Source: an uncultured Acetatifactor sp.
GTDB lineage: Bacteria; Bacillota; Clostridia; Lachnospirales; Lachnospiraceae
Direction: 5' to 3'
Length of the DNA stretch: 64,000 bases
NCBI GenBank assembly: GCA_947588205.1
Contig: CANPYG010000001.1
Span: forward strand, 50,925-114,924
Shown here piece by piece: positions 37,135 through 47,412 of the stretch. The position numbers were made by a program, and so were the translations under genes. Position 1 is the stretch's first letter. The number at the start of each line of letters is the position of its first letter. The notes below the pieces were generated by a model. That model did not search any database, had not been told where the DNA came from, and saw nothing but the letters and a program-made list of their open reading frames with translations.

Positions 37135-38975
37135 TTCGCGCTCTGTAATAATATGAATTTCTCATTTTCAAAGGTAACCTCATAGGCATACTGCTTTGCC
37201 CAGTCAAGCAAAAGAACAAGCTTGGCATCCTCCGTACTGCTTATCCCATAAACGGAATCCTTCAGCCCCGCTTCCAGGAGGAGCACCGGCGGTTCCCTTT
37301 TCCCTTCTGCGATCTGGACTGATATTGCCTCAAGATCCGCCTCCATTATACTATAATTGTAGGATAAAAGATCAGGCCAGGAGGTAATGGCAAAGGGCAT
37401 TTGTAAATAATAGGACATTGCCGGTATCTTCCCATACAGGATGACTTCTTTCCCTGTGAGCCCATTTTCGGACACATAAGAAGATATGGATTCTATCACT
37501 TCTGCACGGTCGGGCGAAGTGTACATTCCTTTTAAAACATCATTGCCTTCTATTCTTGTGTGAAGGTTCTCCCCTCCACCGCTTTCAGAAAAAACATATA
37601 CCAGGCCAAATCCCATACTCTGAATTCCCAGCATAAATATTATGCACAGGAGCATCGCTTTCACCGGAAAGCTTGCCAGCAAAAACCCAACCGGACCTTG
37701 ATTCTTTTCCGATGCCTTCAAGGATCGCTCTTTCCGAATCCCTTCCTTCGAAATCCACATCTCCTTTGGCATCCATCTGATCAGGCGATACAACATCCAC
37801 AGGGTAAAGGGAGCCACCAAAAAAAGGTTGTTAATGCTGGAATACAGATGATTATTGCTGCCAAGAGGCGTTATTATCTGTATCAGGATACCCATTCCGA
37901 GGATCAGTTTATCCCGGGGGGCAGCGCCGGGCCGCACTATCGTGACCAGACCGATTGCAATAGTGGCAGTCAGCAGAAAAACGCTCCACTGAAAAACGCT
38001 CTCCTTGGTGGTATATCTTAAGTTAAACATATCATAGTGCATCATCATATAATAAAAGCTAAGGAACACGCAGACCACATAGCCGATCTTTTTCAGCTTG
38101 ACCAATCTGCCCGGCAGCACGGCAAAGCCCAGGATGCCGAGGAGAAGAAAGCCCCCAAAATGCCCCAGCCAGATCAAATTTTGCAGATAATTCCTCCATT
38201 GGGAATGAATCATGGAATACACCGTATAGCCTGAAGCCTCCGACGGCATCTCCATCAGACGCCGGATCGCATCGATATATTCCGTAAAGCTATATCTCAT
38301 GGTCAGGTATGCCAGGCAAAGACCTACACTCACTGCATATCCAAGAATGCACCATAGAGTCTCCGCGAGCACCGTCTTCCCTTTTTTTCTACAAATCAGC
38401 CCATAAGCCCAGACACTCAGGATCATCCCCATCTCCGCAAGATTAGGGAACCGTACAAATACATTGAGCCCGAGAAAAATTCCCGCCAACACAAAATAAT
38501 GCTTCTTATTCTCAGTCAGCGCACAATACAGCGCGATCGTTCCCGCCCCAAACAAAACATAGGTCAGATAATTATACAAAAGCGCCGTAGGACACCAGCA
38601 CAGATTGAGGGCCAGCATTTCCCCGGCAAATGCAAAGATGGGCGGAAGCTTTACCTTCCTGATAAAGAAGTAGTACCCCATTAATGCCAACAGACATACC
38701 AACAGGCCCGTATACAGATTTAACCCCGACATACGATTTCCAAGGGGCATCCTGGTGAACAGATTCCCCAATGCATTGCCGAGATACGTGCTGAATACCC
38801 ACATGGGATCCATCCGGTCCATATACAGAAAGTTCCCATAATTATACCCGGTATCCCACCATTCTACCCCCAAGAAGATATGCCTGAGGGGATAGAAGAA
38901 TAAAATGACAGGGAAAAGAATCCTTTCACACCATCCGTACCAACGCTTCCATCCCTGTAATCTCTCCTGAAGCAT
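37131..38975 (-). CDS. Polytopic membrane protein, possible GT-C-like
   Basis: About 10 TM segments; WWDTGYNYGNFLYMDRMDP early loop. ORF opens at 39056; MLQERLQGW at 38975 avoids overlap with the upstream gene. Confidence 0.6.
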   Translation of the reverse strand: MLQERLQGWKRWYGWCERILFPVILFFYPLRHIFLGVEWWDTGYNYGNFLYMDRMDPMWVFSTYLGNALGNLFTRMPLGNRMSGLNLYTGLLVCLLALMGYYFFIRKVKLPPIFAFAGEMLALNLCWCPTALLYNYLTYVLFGAGTIALYCALTENKKHYFVLAGIFLGLNVFVRFPNLAEMGMILSVWAYGLICRKKGKTVLAETLWCILGYAVSVGLCLAYLTMRYSFTEYIDAIRRLMEMPSEASGYTVYSMIHSQWRNYLQNLIWLGHFGGFLLLGILGFAVLPGRLVKLKKIGYVVCVFLSFYYMMMHYDMFNLRYTTKESVFQWSVFLLTATIAIGLVTIVRPGAAPRDKLILGMGILIQIITPLGSNNHLYSSINNLFLVAPFTLWMLYRLIRWMPKEMWISKEGIRKERSLKASEKNQGPVGFLLASFPVKAMLLCIIFMLGIQSMGFGLVYVFSESGGGENLHTRIEGNDVLKGMYTSPDRAEVIESISSYVSENGLTGKEVILYGKIPAMSYYLQMPFAITSWPDLLSYNYSIMEADLEAISVQIAEGKREPPVLLLEAGLKDSVYGISSTEDAKLVLLLDWAKQYAYEVTFENEKFILLQSAK

Positions 38976-39012
38976 CCTATTATCCCTTCTGACCTTAACT
39001 TTCTTTCCGGTC

Positions 39013-40167
39013 TTAGCCTTCCTTCCGGTCTGCCAGTATCGCATCGATCCTGCCAAACAGTCCGTTTATCTTATTCCACAGCGGCAGGCGGCCCACTAAG
39101 CCAAACAAAGCACCCCTCAGCATGTCCACGCAGATCCCTATAACGAACGCCAAAACCACCGTGCCAATGCATCTTATCCCAAACATTAACGGATTGCCCT
39201 CCTGCGAAGCCCCTAACCAGGACGGCCATAAATACCGTACCTCCCAGTGCTCCTGAAGCAGGTATACCCCCAGGGAATAGGGCGCAATGCGCAGGATTAT
39301 TCCGGAAATTACCCCATCCTTTATCCGCCAGTGGTAAAAGCCCACAAACAGGCATACCGCCGCAAGAAGTGTCAGTATATGATTGTATCCGCATACGCTT
39401 GTCATAAAATATTCAAATTTCCCTGTCTTGAAATACAGGAAACGGATGGTCAGTGTGAGAAGAAGCATTCCTGCACATACTATAAAGTATAACAGGATTC
39501 CGTTTCTGGACAGCCTCCTTCTGCGCCGTGCATCCTCCGTGGCTTTACAAAACTCTTCCATGCCATACAGCCGCAGATAAGCCGCTACCAAATATACAAA
39601 TATAAACCAGAGCCCGTCATAGCCCAGATTATCCATTGTAAGCTGCATGGGAACCACCGACTTGCTGACAGACAAAAACAGCAGCAGGAAAAGTATTACC
39701 AGGCGTAGCTGCTCCTTTTTCATCCCCTTTACGGCGATCCGTAGGATCGGGGAAAACAGATACATCGTCACATAAGCGGTGATAAACCAGTAATGTACCA
39801 TTTGAACAGGGAGCACATAATAAAGTATCTGATAAATCGTTATTTCAGACGGAACAAGTACCCCGCAGGCGACCAGCGCCAAAGGGACCAAAAGGCTGTA
39901 AAACAGCACCTGACATAGCAGCTCGACCAGACGTTTTGTCTTAAATCCGGTTTCCACCAGGAAAAAACCACTGATCAGCATATAGACATCCACAGCCACA
40001 ATGGACAGCAGCTCCAGGGTCCAGGCCACGTAGCCGTTTGCGTCCAACTGTCCGGTCAAATCGGGCAGAAGTCCACCCTTGTCCAGATAATGAAGCATTG
40101 TGACCATAAACATTGCAAGAATGCGCAGAAGCTCTATATTTGCCATCCTCTTTTTATTTCGTGCCAT
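39013..40167 (-). CDS. Acyltransferase family 3 (OafA/WecH-like) membrane protein
   Basis: RMANIELLRILAMFMVTMLHYLDKGG, ISGFFLVETGFKTKRLVELLCQVLFYS. Confidence 0.85.
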   Translation of the reverse strand: MARNKKRMANIELLRILAMFMVTMLHYLDKGGLLPDLTGQLDANGYVAWTLELLSIVAVDVYMLISGFFLVETGFKTKRLVELLCQVLFYSLLVPLALVACGVLVPSEITIYQILYYVLPVQMVHYWFITAYVTMYLFSPILRIAVKGMKKEQLRLVILFLLLFLSVSKSVVPMQLTMDNLGYDGLWFIFVYLVAAYLRLYGMEEFCKATEDARRRRRLSRNGILLYFIVCAGMLLLTLTIRFLYFKTGKFEYFMTSVCGYNHILTLLAAVCLFVGFYHWRIKDGVISGIILRIAPYSLGVYLLQEHWEVRYLWPSWLGASQEGNPLMFGIRCIGTVVLAFVIGICVDMLRGALFGLVGRLPLWNKINGLFGRIDAILADRKEG

Positions 40168-40178
40168 TGAACATCACC

Positions 40179-41138
40179 TCACCTGTTTTGGTTCCAGGCG
40201 CCTGTAACGTTTCCCTGGACATTATCCGTCGCTTTACTGATAATAAATTTCGGGCGGCCCTTCACCTCTTCATAAATCCTGGCGATATAATGGCCGATGA
40301 TCCCCAGGCTGATCATGATAAATCCGCCAATAATCAGCACGAGCAAAATTACGGTGGTGAATCCTTCTACCGCAGTTCCCGTCAAGAACCTCACCAAGGT
40401 CTGAATCGCCAGAATAATACTGAACAAAATGGAAACCACGCCCATGACCGTCACCAGCTGCAGCGGGAGCGTACTGAAGGAAGTGACATTCCTGATCGCA
40501 TACTTCATCAGACTCCACGTAGACCATCTGCTTGTTCCAAACTTCCTTTCCTGCACCTCATATTTCACAGATGTAGCGCGGAAGCCCGCCCAGAAAGATA
40601 AGGCACGGAAAAAAGTGTTCCTCTCCGGCAGGGCAGTCAGCACATCCACTACCTTACGGTCTAAAAGCTTAAAATCGGAAGAAGCGTTCATATCTATTTT
40701 GATCAGTCCGCTCATGATCCGATAAAACAATCCTGCAGAAAGCTTATGCGCAAGGCCTTCCTTTCCCCGGCTGCTCTTAATGCCCTCTACCACCTCATAG
40801 CCCTCCTGCCAGAGCTTCCACATCTGAAGAATTACTTCCGGTGGATGCTGGAGATCGCAGTCCATAACTACCACTGCGTCTCCCAGGGCGATCTGCAGAC
40901 CTGCAAAGATACTGGCTTCCTTCCCGAAGTTGCGGGAAAACTCTGCGCCCTTGATCCTGGGGTTTTCTTTCGCGGCCTTCTGGATCTCCTGATAAGTATT
41001 ATCCCTTGAGCCGTCACTGATAAAAACCAGTTCGTAATCGATTCCGGCCCCTTCCAGCAGACCTGACAATACACTTACTGTATTTGAAATATTCTGTTCC
41101 TCGTTATAGGAGGGAAGGACTACTGATAATAACGACAT
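40179..41138 (-). CDS. GtrB/DPM-like polyprenyl-phosphate glycosyltransferase (GT2, two C-terminal TMs)
   Basis: LSVVLPSYNEEQNISNTVSVLSGLLEGAGIDYELVFISDGSRDNT, VVMDCDLQHPPEVI, RKFGTSRWSTWSLMKYA. Confidence 0.9.
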   Translation of the reverse strand: MSLLSVVLPSYNEEQNISNTVSVLSGLLEGAGIDYELVFISDGSRDNTYQEIQKAAKENPRIKGAEFSRNFGKEASIFAGLQIALGDAVVVMDCDLQHPPEVILQMWKLWQEGYEVVEGIKSSRGKEGLAHKLSAGLFYRIMSGLIKIDMNASSDFKLLDRKVVDVLTALPERNTFFRALSFWAGFRATSVKYEVQERKFGTSRWSTWSLMKYAIRNVTSFSTLPLQLVTVMGVVSILFSIILAIQTLVRFLTGTAVEGFTTVILLVLIIGGFIMISLGIIGHYIARIYEEVKGRPKFIISKATDNVQGNVTGAWNQNR

Positions 41139-41150
41139 AATATCCTCCCG

Positions 41151-42782
41151 TTATTCAATATTTTCCGTTTTAATATACATGATCCCGTCCACGATCTGTA
41201 TGGAATCCTCAGCTGGGAAACTTCCCATCTTCCGGTAAAAATCCGCATAATAGGCGTCTGTCATGGCTTCTGCCGGAAGAATATTCAAAGTCGCCCCCAG
41301 ATAATGACGGATGAACAGCTCATAATTATCCCCGCGATACAATAAGGAATCTCCCGTTATCCCGATCATTCCGGAGGTAACAGCTCCTGTAATATCAGTC
41401 GTCGGAAATTCTTCATTTCCCACCACACCAACCATGGCGATGGGAATTCCCTGATAATAGCCTTCTGTCTGTTCAATACGGTCCAACAGGCGTATACAAT
41501 AAGCATACGTCTTTTCATAACGTTTGGCAAGATTAGAATAAGCAATATTATCTGTCACCGCATAATTTACCACCAAAACAGCCGCCGCTGTCAACAGACA
41601 CCAGGAACGCAGCGCACAGCCCGTATCCGGGGTTATCCGGACAACCCTTCCGGAAATTTCTCTATTCGATTCAGTCCCGGCAAAGGTCCCTACAGCTTCC
41701 ATCCCCATTGTACCGGCGGGGCTGTAACGGCTCACAAAGGCTATCATCAAGATCAGGAACAGCACCCACTGATACCGCATCAGAAGATGATAGTTTACAT
41801 CAGGCGATATCAACAGGATCAGATTTGCGGCGACCGGCAGTCCCGCCGCCAATAAAATGGCCATACAATAAAACCAGGGGCTCCTCCACCATTTTTTCAG
41901 CACAATCAGACGGATGAATGTAAACAGCGTCAGGCCGGCCAGGAGTATCAGCGCGATTATGGAGAAGATATTATGGAACAATACATTCCCTTTTAATGTA
42001 AAGGCAAAAAAGTCATGATACATTGACTTTAAAATAGAAAATAATCCCTTTTCACCGATCGAACCCATTCCATTGATTCCCTGATAATCGTCCAGGGTCT
42101 TTCCCTGAAGCCTGAGAAGAAGCTGAAGCACCACATAATAAAGGACGCTCCCCAGGGCTCCCATATACAGATATCTGGCCCCCCTTTGGAGCTTCTCCTT
42201 AAACGGCATCTCCGACATCGCCAGCATCAGGATTCCATAGATGGAAAGCAGCACGGCAAAAGGAAGATATGCCTGGTAAGTTCCCATACTCAGGGCAAGG
42301 CACACCATACCTCCCAGGAATCCCCATTTAAATCTTGCAGTTAAAAGCACGGACAAGATCGCCAGAAACAGGGCAAGCATATAACCGTCCATGGTGAACA
42401 CATAAGCAAAGGTGGAGGCTACTGCGGGAAAAGAAACCAGCAACCCACTGATTAAGACAATACATCCTTTGCTTTTCACCTCCAGGAATTCTGTCAGCGC
42501 AACGCCCGCCAGGGCAAGATTGAAAATAGCGATCAGCCCTATTACCCAGGGCAATGTATAATAGGAAGAAAAGCCACAGGCTATGGTCAGGAACCATCTG
42601 CCGGAGGTGATCATGTTCTGATCAAAATAGATACTGTCCAGCCCATCATGATTAGGAATATCCGACAGCAGAATAGGCATGTGGATGAGCAGGCCAAACA
42701 AAACTGCCGACACAAACGCAGTCTTCCATTCCTGCTTTATATGGGATTTTATCCATCTCCATGTCTGCTCCGGACTTTTCAT
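41151..42782 (-). CDS. GtrII-like glucosyltransferase domain membrane protein
   Basis: SDIPNHDGLDSIYFDQNMITSGRWFLTIACGFSSYYTLPWVIGLIAIFNLAL; polytopic; next to the GtrB-like gene. Confidence 0.8.
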   Translation of the reverse strand: MKSPEQTWRWIKSHIKQEWKTAFVSAVLFGLLIHMPILLSDIPNHDGLDSIYFDQNMITSGRWFLTIACGFSSYYTLPWVIGLIAIFNLALAGVALTEFLEVKSKGCIVLISGLLVSFPAVASTFAYVFTMDGYMLALFLAILSVLLTARFKWGFLGGMVCLALSMGTYQAYLPFAVLLSIYGILMLAMSEMPFKEKLQRGARYLYMGALGSVLYYVVLQLLLRLQGKTLDDYQGINGMGSIGEKGLFSILKSMYHDFFAFTLKGNVLFHNIFSIIALILLAGLTLFTFIRLIVLKKWWRSPWFYCMAILLAAGLPVAANLILLISPDVNYHLLMRYQWVLFLILMIAFVSRYSPAGTMGMEAVGTFAGTESNREISGRVVRITPDTGCALRSWCLLTAAAVLVVNYAVTDNIAYSNLAKRYEKTYAYCIRLLDRIEQTEGYYQGIPIAMVGVVGNEEFPTTDITGAVTSGMIGITGDSLLYRGDNYELFIRHYLGATLNILPAEAMTDAYYADFYRKMGSFPAEDSIQIVDGIMYIKTENIE

Positions 42783-42833
42783 TTAGCTTCTCCTTCCAGG
42801 CTGCAGCAGCTTTTTTCCTTTACAAATGAACCC

Positions 42834-43895
42834 TTACGATAGATCCTGACCCGACATAAGCGCCGCGATCCGAAACGCCCCCCTGCCGTCGATCAATTGC
42901 CTTTCCGCAGTGCTCAGGGCTTTTCTTTCTGCGAAGCTTTCCGCCATATCCCCAAATCCCGCCTTGAGCCGTTCCAGCACAAGCTCCGGTTCCCTGTGGT
43001 ACTTCCCCGCATACACCGCGATTTTTTCCTTCCCCAGGGATTCTGCCAGCATTTCCTGATTTTCCGCATAGGAAAAGCACAAAAAAGGAATTCCGACAGC
43101 CGCGAGCTCATAAACGGTGCTTCCCCCGGCGGTTATGGCGATATCGCAGTTTCTCATGAGCCCCGCCATATCAGACACATCCACATGCACATGAATCTGC
43201 GGATTGCTTTTTCCCCGTTCCCGCCACTCCTGTACATGCGGATGGAACCGACCGACTACCACATGGTAGTTGATTCCATCCCGCCAGACGGCTTCCAATA
43301 CCTGCGCAGCAATATTTTCGCTGTCTCCGCCCCCGGTAGTGATCAGAACATCCTTCACCCGGGATCGCAATTCATAACCGCCCTTCAGAAATTGCAGCCG
43401 GATCGGCGCATATTGCGTTCCCAGATAAAAGTGGGTTTGCGTCTCTCCATATAGCTTACGATACCTCTGTGAGGAAGCATATAAATTATAGTTGACAACA
43501 ACATCCGCCGGATAGGCGTGCTTTTGCATATCATCGAGCAGCCATACCCTGCCATATTTTTTCAGGGCGGTCAAATAGCGGTCTGTTGCGAAATAGCTGT
43601 CTACCAAAAAAAGCCTGTCCTCTTCCTTTCGGAATATCTCATCCAAAAAAGGAAGCTCTTCCTCCATGCGGGCACAGTCGCCTCCCAGGACGACCGTTCT
43701 GAAATTCCTACTTTCTATAAGCCCTGCGGACTGCTCATCCGCCGTCAGGAAAGAAATATCCTCCTTCCCTCCCAGCACAAAAGCCAGCCCTTCCGCAATG
43801 GTAAGGCATCTCATCAAATGGCCTGCCCCTATCCTTCCGTTGCCGTCCGCCCGAAAAAAGAATTGACGATTCCTTTTATTCTCCATCAGTTCCAT
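42834..43895 (-). CDS. pseG: UDP-2,4-diacetamido-2,4,6-trideoxy-beta-L-altropyranose hydrolase
   Basis: FRADGNGRIGAGHLMRCLTIAEGL, LLDDMQKHAYPADVVVNYN, LITTGGGDSENI, ITAGGSTVYELAAVGIPFLCFS. Confidence 0.92.
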   Translation of the reverse strand: MELMENKRNRQFFFRADGNGRIGAGHLMRCLTIAEGLAFVLGGKEDISFLTADEQSAGLIESRNFRTVVLGGDCARMEEELPFLDEIFRKEEDRLFLVDSYFATDRYLTALKKYGRVWLLDDMQKHAYPADVVVNYNLYASSQRYRKLYGETQTHFYLGTQYAPIRLQFLKGGYELRSRVKDVLITTGGGDSENIAAQVLEAVWRDGINYHVVVGRFHPHVQEWRERGKSNPQIHVHVDVSDMAGLMRNCDIAITAGGSTVYELAAVGIPFLCFSYAENQEMLAESLGKEKIAVYAGKYHREPELVLERLKAGFGDMAESFAERKALSTAERQLIDGRGAFRIAALMSGQDLS

Positions 43896-44949
43896 TAAAA
43901 TCCACCAGCTCCCAGCTCATGGGAGTTCCCAGTTTTGCGTCTTTTCTGATTCTTTTGCCTAACAGTTCCTCATAATACTTCGTGTGCAGACCGCAGGAAG
44001 GGCGCACAGAACGCAGGTTTTCCGGCGTAAAGATATCGCCTGCCTTCATATCCTTGGCAACGAACAGGGACCTGGCAAAATTTCTGTTTGCCTTTTGTTT
44101 GGGGGTAAGATCATAGCTTACCTTTCCCAAGGCTTTCTCCACAATGCGGATATGATCCACCATTTCCTTAAATTCATGAGGCTCCATGGAAAACGCGGCG
44201 TCTGCTCCGCCATCCGACCGTTTCAGGATCAAATGCTTTTCCACCACCTTCGCCCCAATTGCCACGCCTGCGGTAGCCACTGCAGTTCCCAGGGTATGGT
44301 CGGACAAACCCACAATACATTGAAAAGTATCCTTCATAGAGGGAATTGTCCTCAGATTGATTTCCTCATAAGGCGCAGGATACGAAGAGGTGCATTTCAA
44401 CAGAATGACATCCTCATTACCTTCCTCCCTGCAGATCCTGAGCGCCAGCTCAATATCGGACAAATCGGCGATACCGGTGGATATCATGATCGGTTTGCCC
44501 TTCCCCGCAATCTTGCGGAGAAGCGGAATATCGTTAATCTCAAAGCTGGCCACCTTATATGCGGGCACGTCCATCTCCTCCAGGAAATCCACGCTGGTCA
44601 AATCAAACGGGGAAGAGAAGAAAAGCAAGCCCAATTCTTCCGCGATTTTCTTGAGCTTCGGCTGCCATTCCCAGGGCGTATATGCCGTTTCATACAGCTT
44701 ATGAAGGGTAGTTCCGTCCCAAATGGTTCCCTGGGTAATCTGGAAACAGGGCGCGTCGCAATCCAATGTGATGGTATCCGGAGTATAGGTCTGGATCTTA
44801 ACAGCATCCGCGCCCGCCTCCTTTGCAGCATGCAGGATCTCCACCGCCTTGTTATAGTCCATCCCGTGATTCGCGGACATCTCCGCGACCACAAAGGTGG
44901 GTGAACCCTCGCTGATTGTTTTATCTCCGATTCTGATTTCCTGATTCAT
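43876..44949 (-). CDS. pseI: Pseudaminic acid synthase
   Basis: VVAEMSANHGMDYNKAVEILHAAKEAGADAVKIQTYTPDTITLDCD, FDLTSVDFLEEMDVPAYKVASFEINDIPLL, C-terminal SAF-like domain. Start at 44949 preferred (GGAGGAG RBS); ORF opens at 45003. Confidence 0.95.
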   Translation of the reverse strand: MNQEIRIGDKTISEGSPTFVVAEMSANHGMDYNKAVEILHAAKEAGADAVKIQTYTPDTITLDCDAPCFQITQGTIWDGTTLHKLYETAYTPWEWQPKLKKIAEELGLLFFSSPFDLTSVDFLEEMDVPAYKVASFEINDIPLLRKIAGKGKPIMISTGIADLSDIELALRICREEGNEDVILLKCTSSYPAPYEEINLRTIPSMKDTFQCIVGLSDHTLGTAVATAGVAIGAKVVEKHLILKRSDGGADAAFSMEPHEFKEMVDHIRIVEKALGKVSYDLTPKQKANRNFARSLFVAKDMKAGDIFTPENLRSVRPSCGLHTKYYEELLGKRIRKDAKLGTPMSWELVDFNGTDGE

Positions 44950-44999
44950 CAAGACATTCTCCTCCATAAATAGGGAAGGGCTTATCCCTGATCCCATGA

Positions 45000-45695
45000 T
45001 CAAGCCTTCTGTTCCATCATCATCTGATATTTGATTTCAGCTATTTTCCAATCCGTCAGGCTATCAATATCCTGAACCTCCATCTCGGATATTTCAAACG
45101 GAAGGATCCTTCCCACCATCAAGCTTTGATTCTGTCTCAACGCCTCCGTCCGAAAAAAATAAAACTGTCCGGCGTCATGATAATGTGCATCCAGATCCTG
45201 AGAACGGGAATTCAGGTATTGCGGGTACTGAAACGTCAAAAAACCGTCCTTCATAACCAGGGCTCTTTGCGGCGGGTAGGAAAAGCGGACCACTGGAATC
45301 AACGTATCCGCTTCTGAATCTTCAAACAGCTGCGCTGCCTTTTGCAGCTTTTTTGCCGTCACAAAGGGCGCCGTAGGGTAGAGACATGCTCCCGCATCAA
45401 AGGATTGCCCCCTCTTTTCATATTCCTCCAGGACTTCCAGAAGCACCTGGGTCGTCGTCGCATAGTCGTTGGAAGTCTTCTCACTGCGGTAAAAAGGAAC
45501 CTTGGCCCCGTATTCTTCTGCGATTGCAGCGATCTGCGAATCATCCGTAGAAACCATTACCTCATCAAAGATTCCGCAGGAGACGGCAGCTTCAACCGAA
45601 TACGCCAAAATCGGCTTGCCGCAAAAATCCTTCCTATTCTTTTGGGGAATCCGTTTACTGCCTCCCCTGGCCGTAATAATCGCAATTGTTTTCAT
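45000..45695 (-). CDS. pseF: Pseudaminic acid cytidylyltransferase
   Basis: MKTIAIITARGGSKRIPQKNRKDFCGKPILAYSVEAA, MVSTDDSQIAAIAEEYGAKVPFYRS. ORF opens at 45713. Confidence 0.95.
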   Translation of the reverse strand: MKTIAIITARGGSKRIPQKNRKDFCGKPILAYSVEAAVSCGIFDEVMVSTDDSQIAAIAEEYGAKVPFYRSEKTSNDYATTTQVLLEVLEEYEKRGQSFDAGACLYPTAPFVTAKKLQKAAQLFEDSEADTLIPVVRFSYPPQRALVMKDGFLTFQYPQYLNSRSQDLDAHYHDAGQFYFFRTEALRQNQSLMVGRILPFEISEMEVQDIDSLTDWKIAEIKYQMMMEQKA

Positions 45696-45720
45696 CCTAA
45701 CGCCCTCCGTCACGTCATAC

Positions 45721-46257
45721 CTATGCTTCCGCCGGATTTAAAATCGCCATTAAAACGACGTCACGGAATCTTCCATTCACAAAAACATCGTCCCGCATAC
45801 AGGCTTCCTTAGAAAAACCAGCTTTTTCATAACTTTTGACCGCCTGTAGATTATCTGCATACGCCAGCAAATAAATCCGGTGAAGGCATAATTCCGTAAA
45901 ACCGTACCGAAGCATCAGTCTGGCGGCGCTTGTGCCGATGCCCTTCCCCCGGAAGGATCCTTCTCCTATATAAATCCCATATTCCGCTTTTCTGTTTTGT
46001 CTATCGATATTACGAAGATAAACGCAGCCGATCGGTTCATCGGATTCCTCAAGACAGATGACCATCTGCACCACTTTCCCGGTATCCACCATTTCCCGAA
46101 CCCAATTGAGGTGTCCCTCTCTTGTAAACGGATTCTGGCTAAAGGAGCTTTCCCGAATATCCTTCTGATTGCGCCATGCAACAATTCTGTCAGTATCCTC
46201 CGGGTTCATATACCGCAAATAGATATGCGCCGTTTCATCCCAATATTTCCGTTCCAT
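45721..46257 (-). CDS. pseH: GNAT acetyltransferase, PseH-like
   Basis: YLRYMNPEDTDRIVAWRNQKDIRE, GHLNWVREMV, AEYGIYIGEGSFRGKGIGTSAARLML, SYEKAGFSKEA; within pse cluster. Confidence 0.87.
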   Translation of the reverse strand: MERKYWDETAHIYLRYMNPEDTDRIVAWRNQKDIRESSFSQNPFTREGHLNWVREMVDTGKVVQMVICLEESDEPIGCVYLRNIDRQNRKAEYGIYIGEGSFRGKGIGTSAARLMLRYGFTELCLHRIYLLAYADNLQAVKSYEKAGFSKEACMRDDVFVNGRFRDVVLMAILNPAEA

Positions 46258-46318
46258 TCAAATCCCCTCAACCTAATCCTTTTCGTGCTGTTTCCGACAA
46301 AATCCAAATCCCGTTTGC

Positions 46319-47338
46319 TTAACTCTTTCTTAATTTCCAGACCCACTGTTTGAAGCCATAATACCACAGAAAGAGCAGATCCGACTTCCCCTGCAGGGCG
46401 ATAAACTTCCGCTCCGTTTCTCCGATACGCTCTCGATAATAAGGATTCTTTTGGAAATCAGGAAATTTTTCCTCTATGCCCTTCCTCAGCTCCTTTACAA
46501 AAGCGAGCCTGGGACTTTTCACCCCTGACAGATAGGAAAAAAGGGTATTGCAGTAATAGACCTCCGCGAACCAATACTCAAGCTCCGGAAAATATTCTCC
46601 CAGAAAGCCTCTTTTTTTACAATCCCGATATAATAATTCGGCAGCCGCCATGCGGTCCCGGCACTTTTCCTCTGAAATATAATGGACCGTGGAGGTCTGG
46701 TGCTGATAATAGAAGTACATAGGTTCCTCTACTCTTTCAAAATGCCGGAAGTACAGACTCCATAAGGGACCTGCGTAATTATCCTCATAAAAAATACCGG
46801 CAGGAAAAGTTAAGCAGTTGTCCCGAATTACACTTGCCCGATAGATCTTCACCACCATACTTCCAGGCCGCACGAACAGGCTCCTGTGCTTCTCCTTATC
46901 CAACAATCCGGTCTGTTCCTTATCGTTATTCTGGACTATTCTTCCGACTTCCATGGTATGGCGGTCTACCAAGCTATAATCGCAGCCGACTATATCCGCG
47001 CCTGTTTCCTCCGCCCTCTGCAGCAGCTTCTCATAAAAATCCGGTGTCACCCAATCGTCGCTATCAATAAATCCGATCCATTCCCCGCTAGCGGCCTTTA
47101 ACCCTTCATTTTTGGCTCCGCCCTGCCGTTGATTCTTACGATAGGTGATGACCCTTATTTTCTCAGGGTACCTTGCCTCATATTCCCTTAGAACCTGAAG
47201 CGAGCAATCCGTAGACGCATCGTCGACCGCAATGATTTCGTAATCCGGTATCGTCTGCGCGATCAGGGAATTCAGACAGTATTCCAGTTTTCCTTCCCCC
47301 GCCATATTATAGACAGGCACAATAACGCTTAGCTTCAT
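46319..47338 (-). CDS. Glycosyltransferase family 2
   Basis: MKLSVIVPVYNMAGEGKLEYCLNSLIAQTIPDYEIIAVDDASTD, GFIDSDDWV. Confidence 0.92.
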   Translation of the reverse strand: MKLSVIVPVYNMAGEGKLEYCLNSLIAQTIPDYEIIAVDDASTDCSLQVLREYEARYPEKIRVITYRKNQRQGGAKNEGLKAASGEWIGFIDSDDWVTPDFYEKLLQRAEETGADIVGCDYSLVDRHTMEVGRIVQNNDKEQTGLLDKEKHRSLFVRPGSMVVKIYRASVIRDNCLTFPAGIFYEDNYAGPLWSLYFRHFERVEEPMYFYYQHQTSTVHYISEEKCRDRMAAAELLYRDCKKRGFLGEYFPELEYWFAEVYYCNTLFSYLSGVKSPRLAFVKELRKGIEEKFPDFQKNPYYRERIGETERKFIALQGKSDLLFLWYYGFKQWVWKLRKS

Positions 47339-47412
47339 TTTCTCCGTCTTCCTCCCGAACCTATCGCCGTTACGGTTCCCCTTCTAGCAGCCTTCCTTCC
47401 GCCGTCCGCGTG

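Noticed and set aside
35758-37185. 475-aa plus-strand ORF antisense to the WecE/RffA-like aminotransferase
   Set aside because: Shadow ORF: its opposite strand encodes a clear DegT aminotransferase, and its translation shows no recognisable motif.
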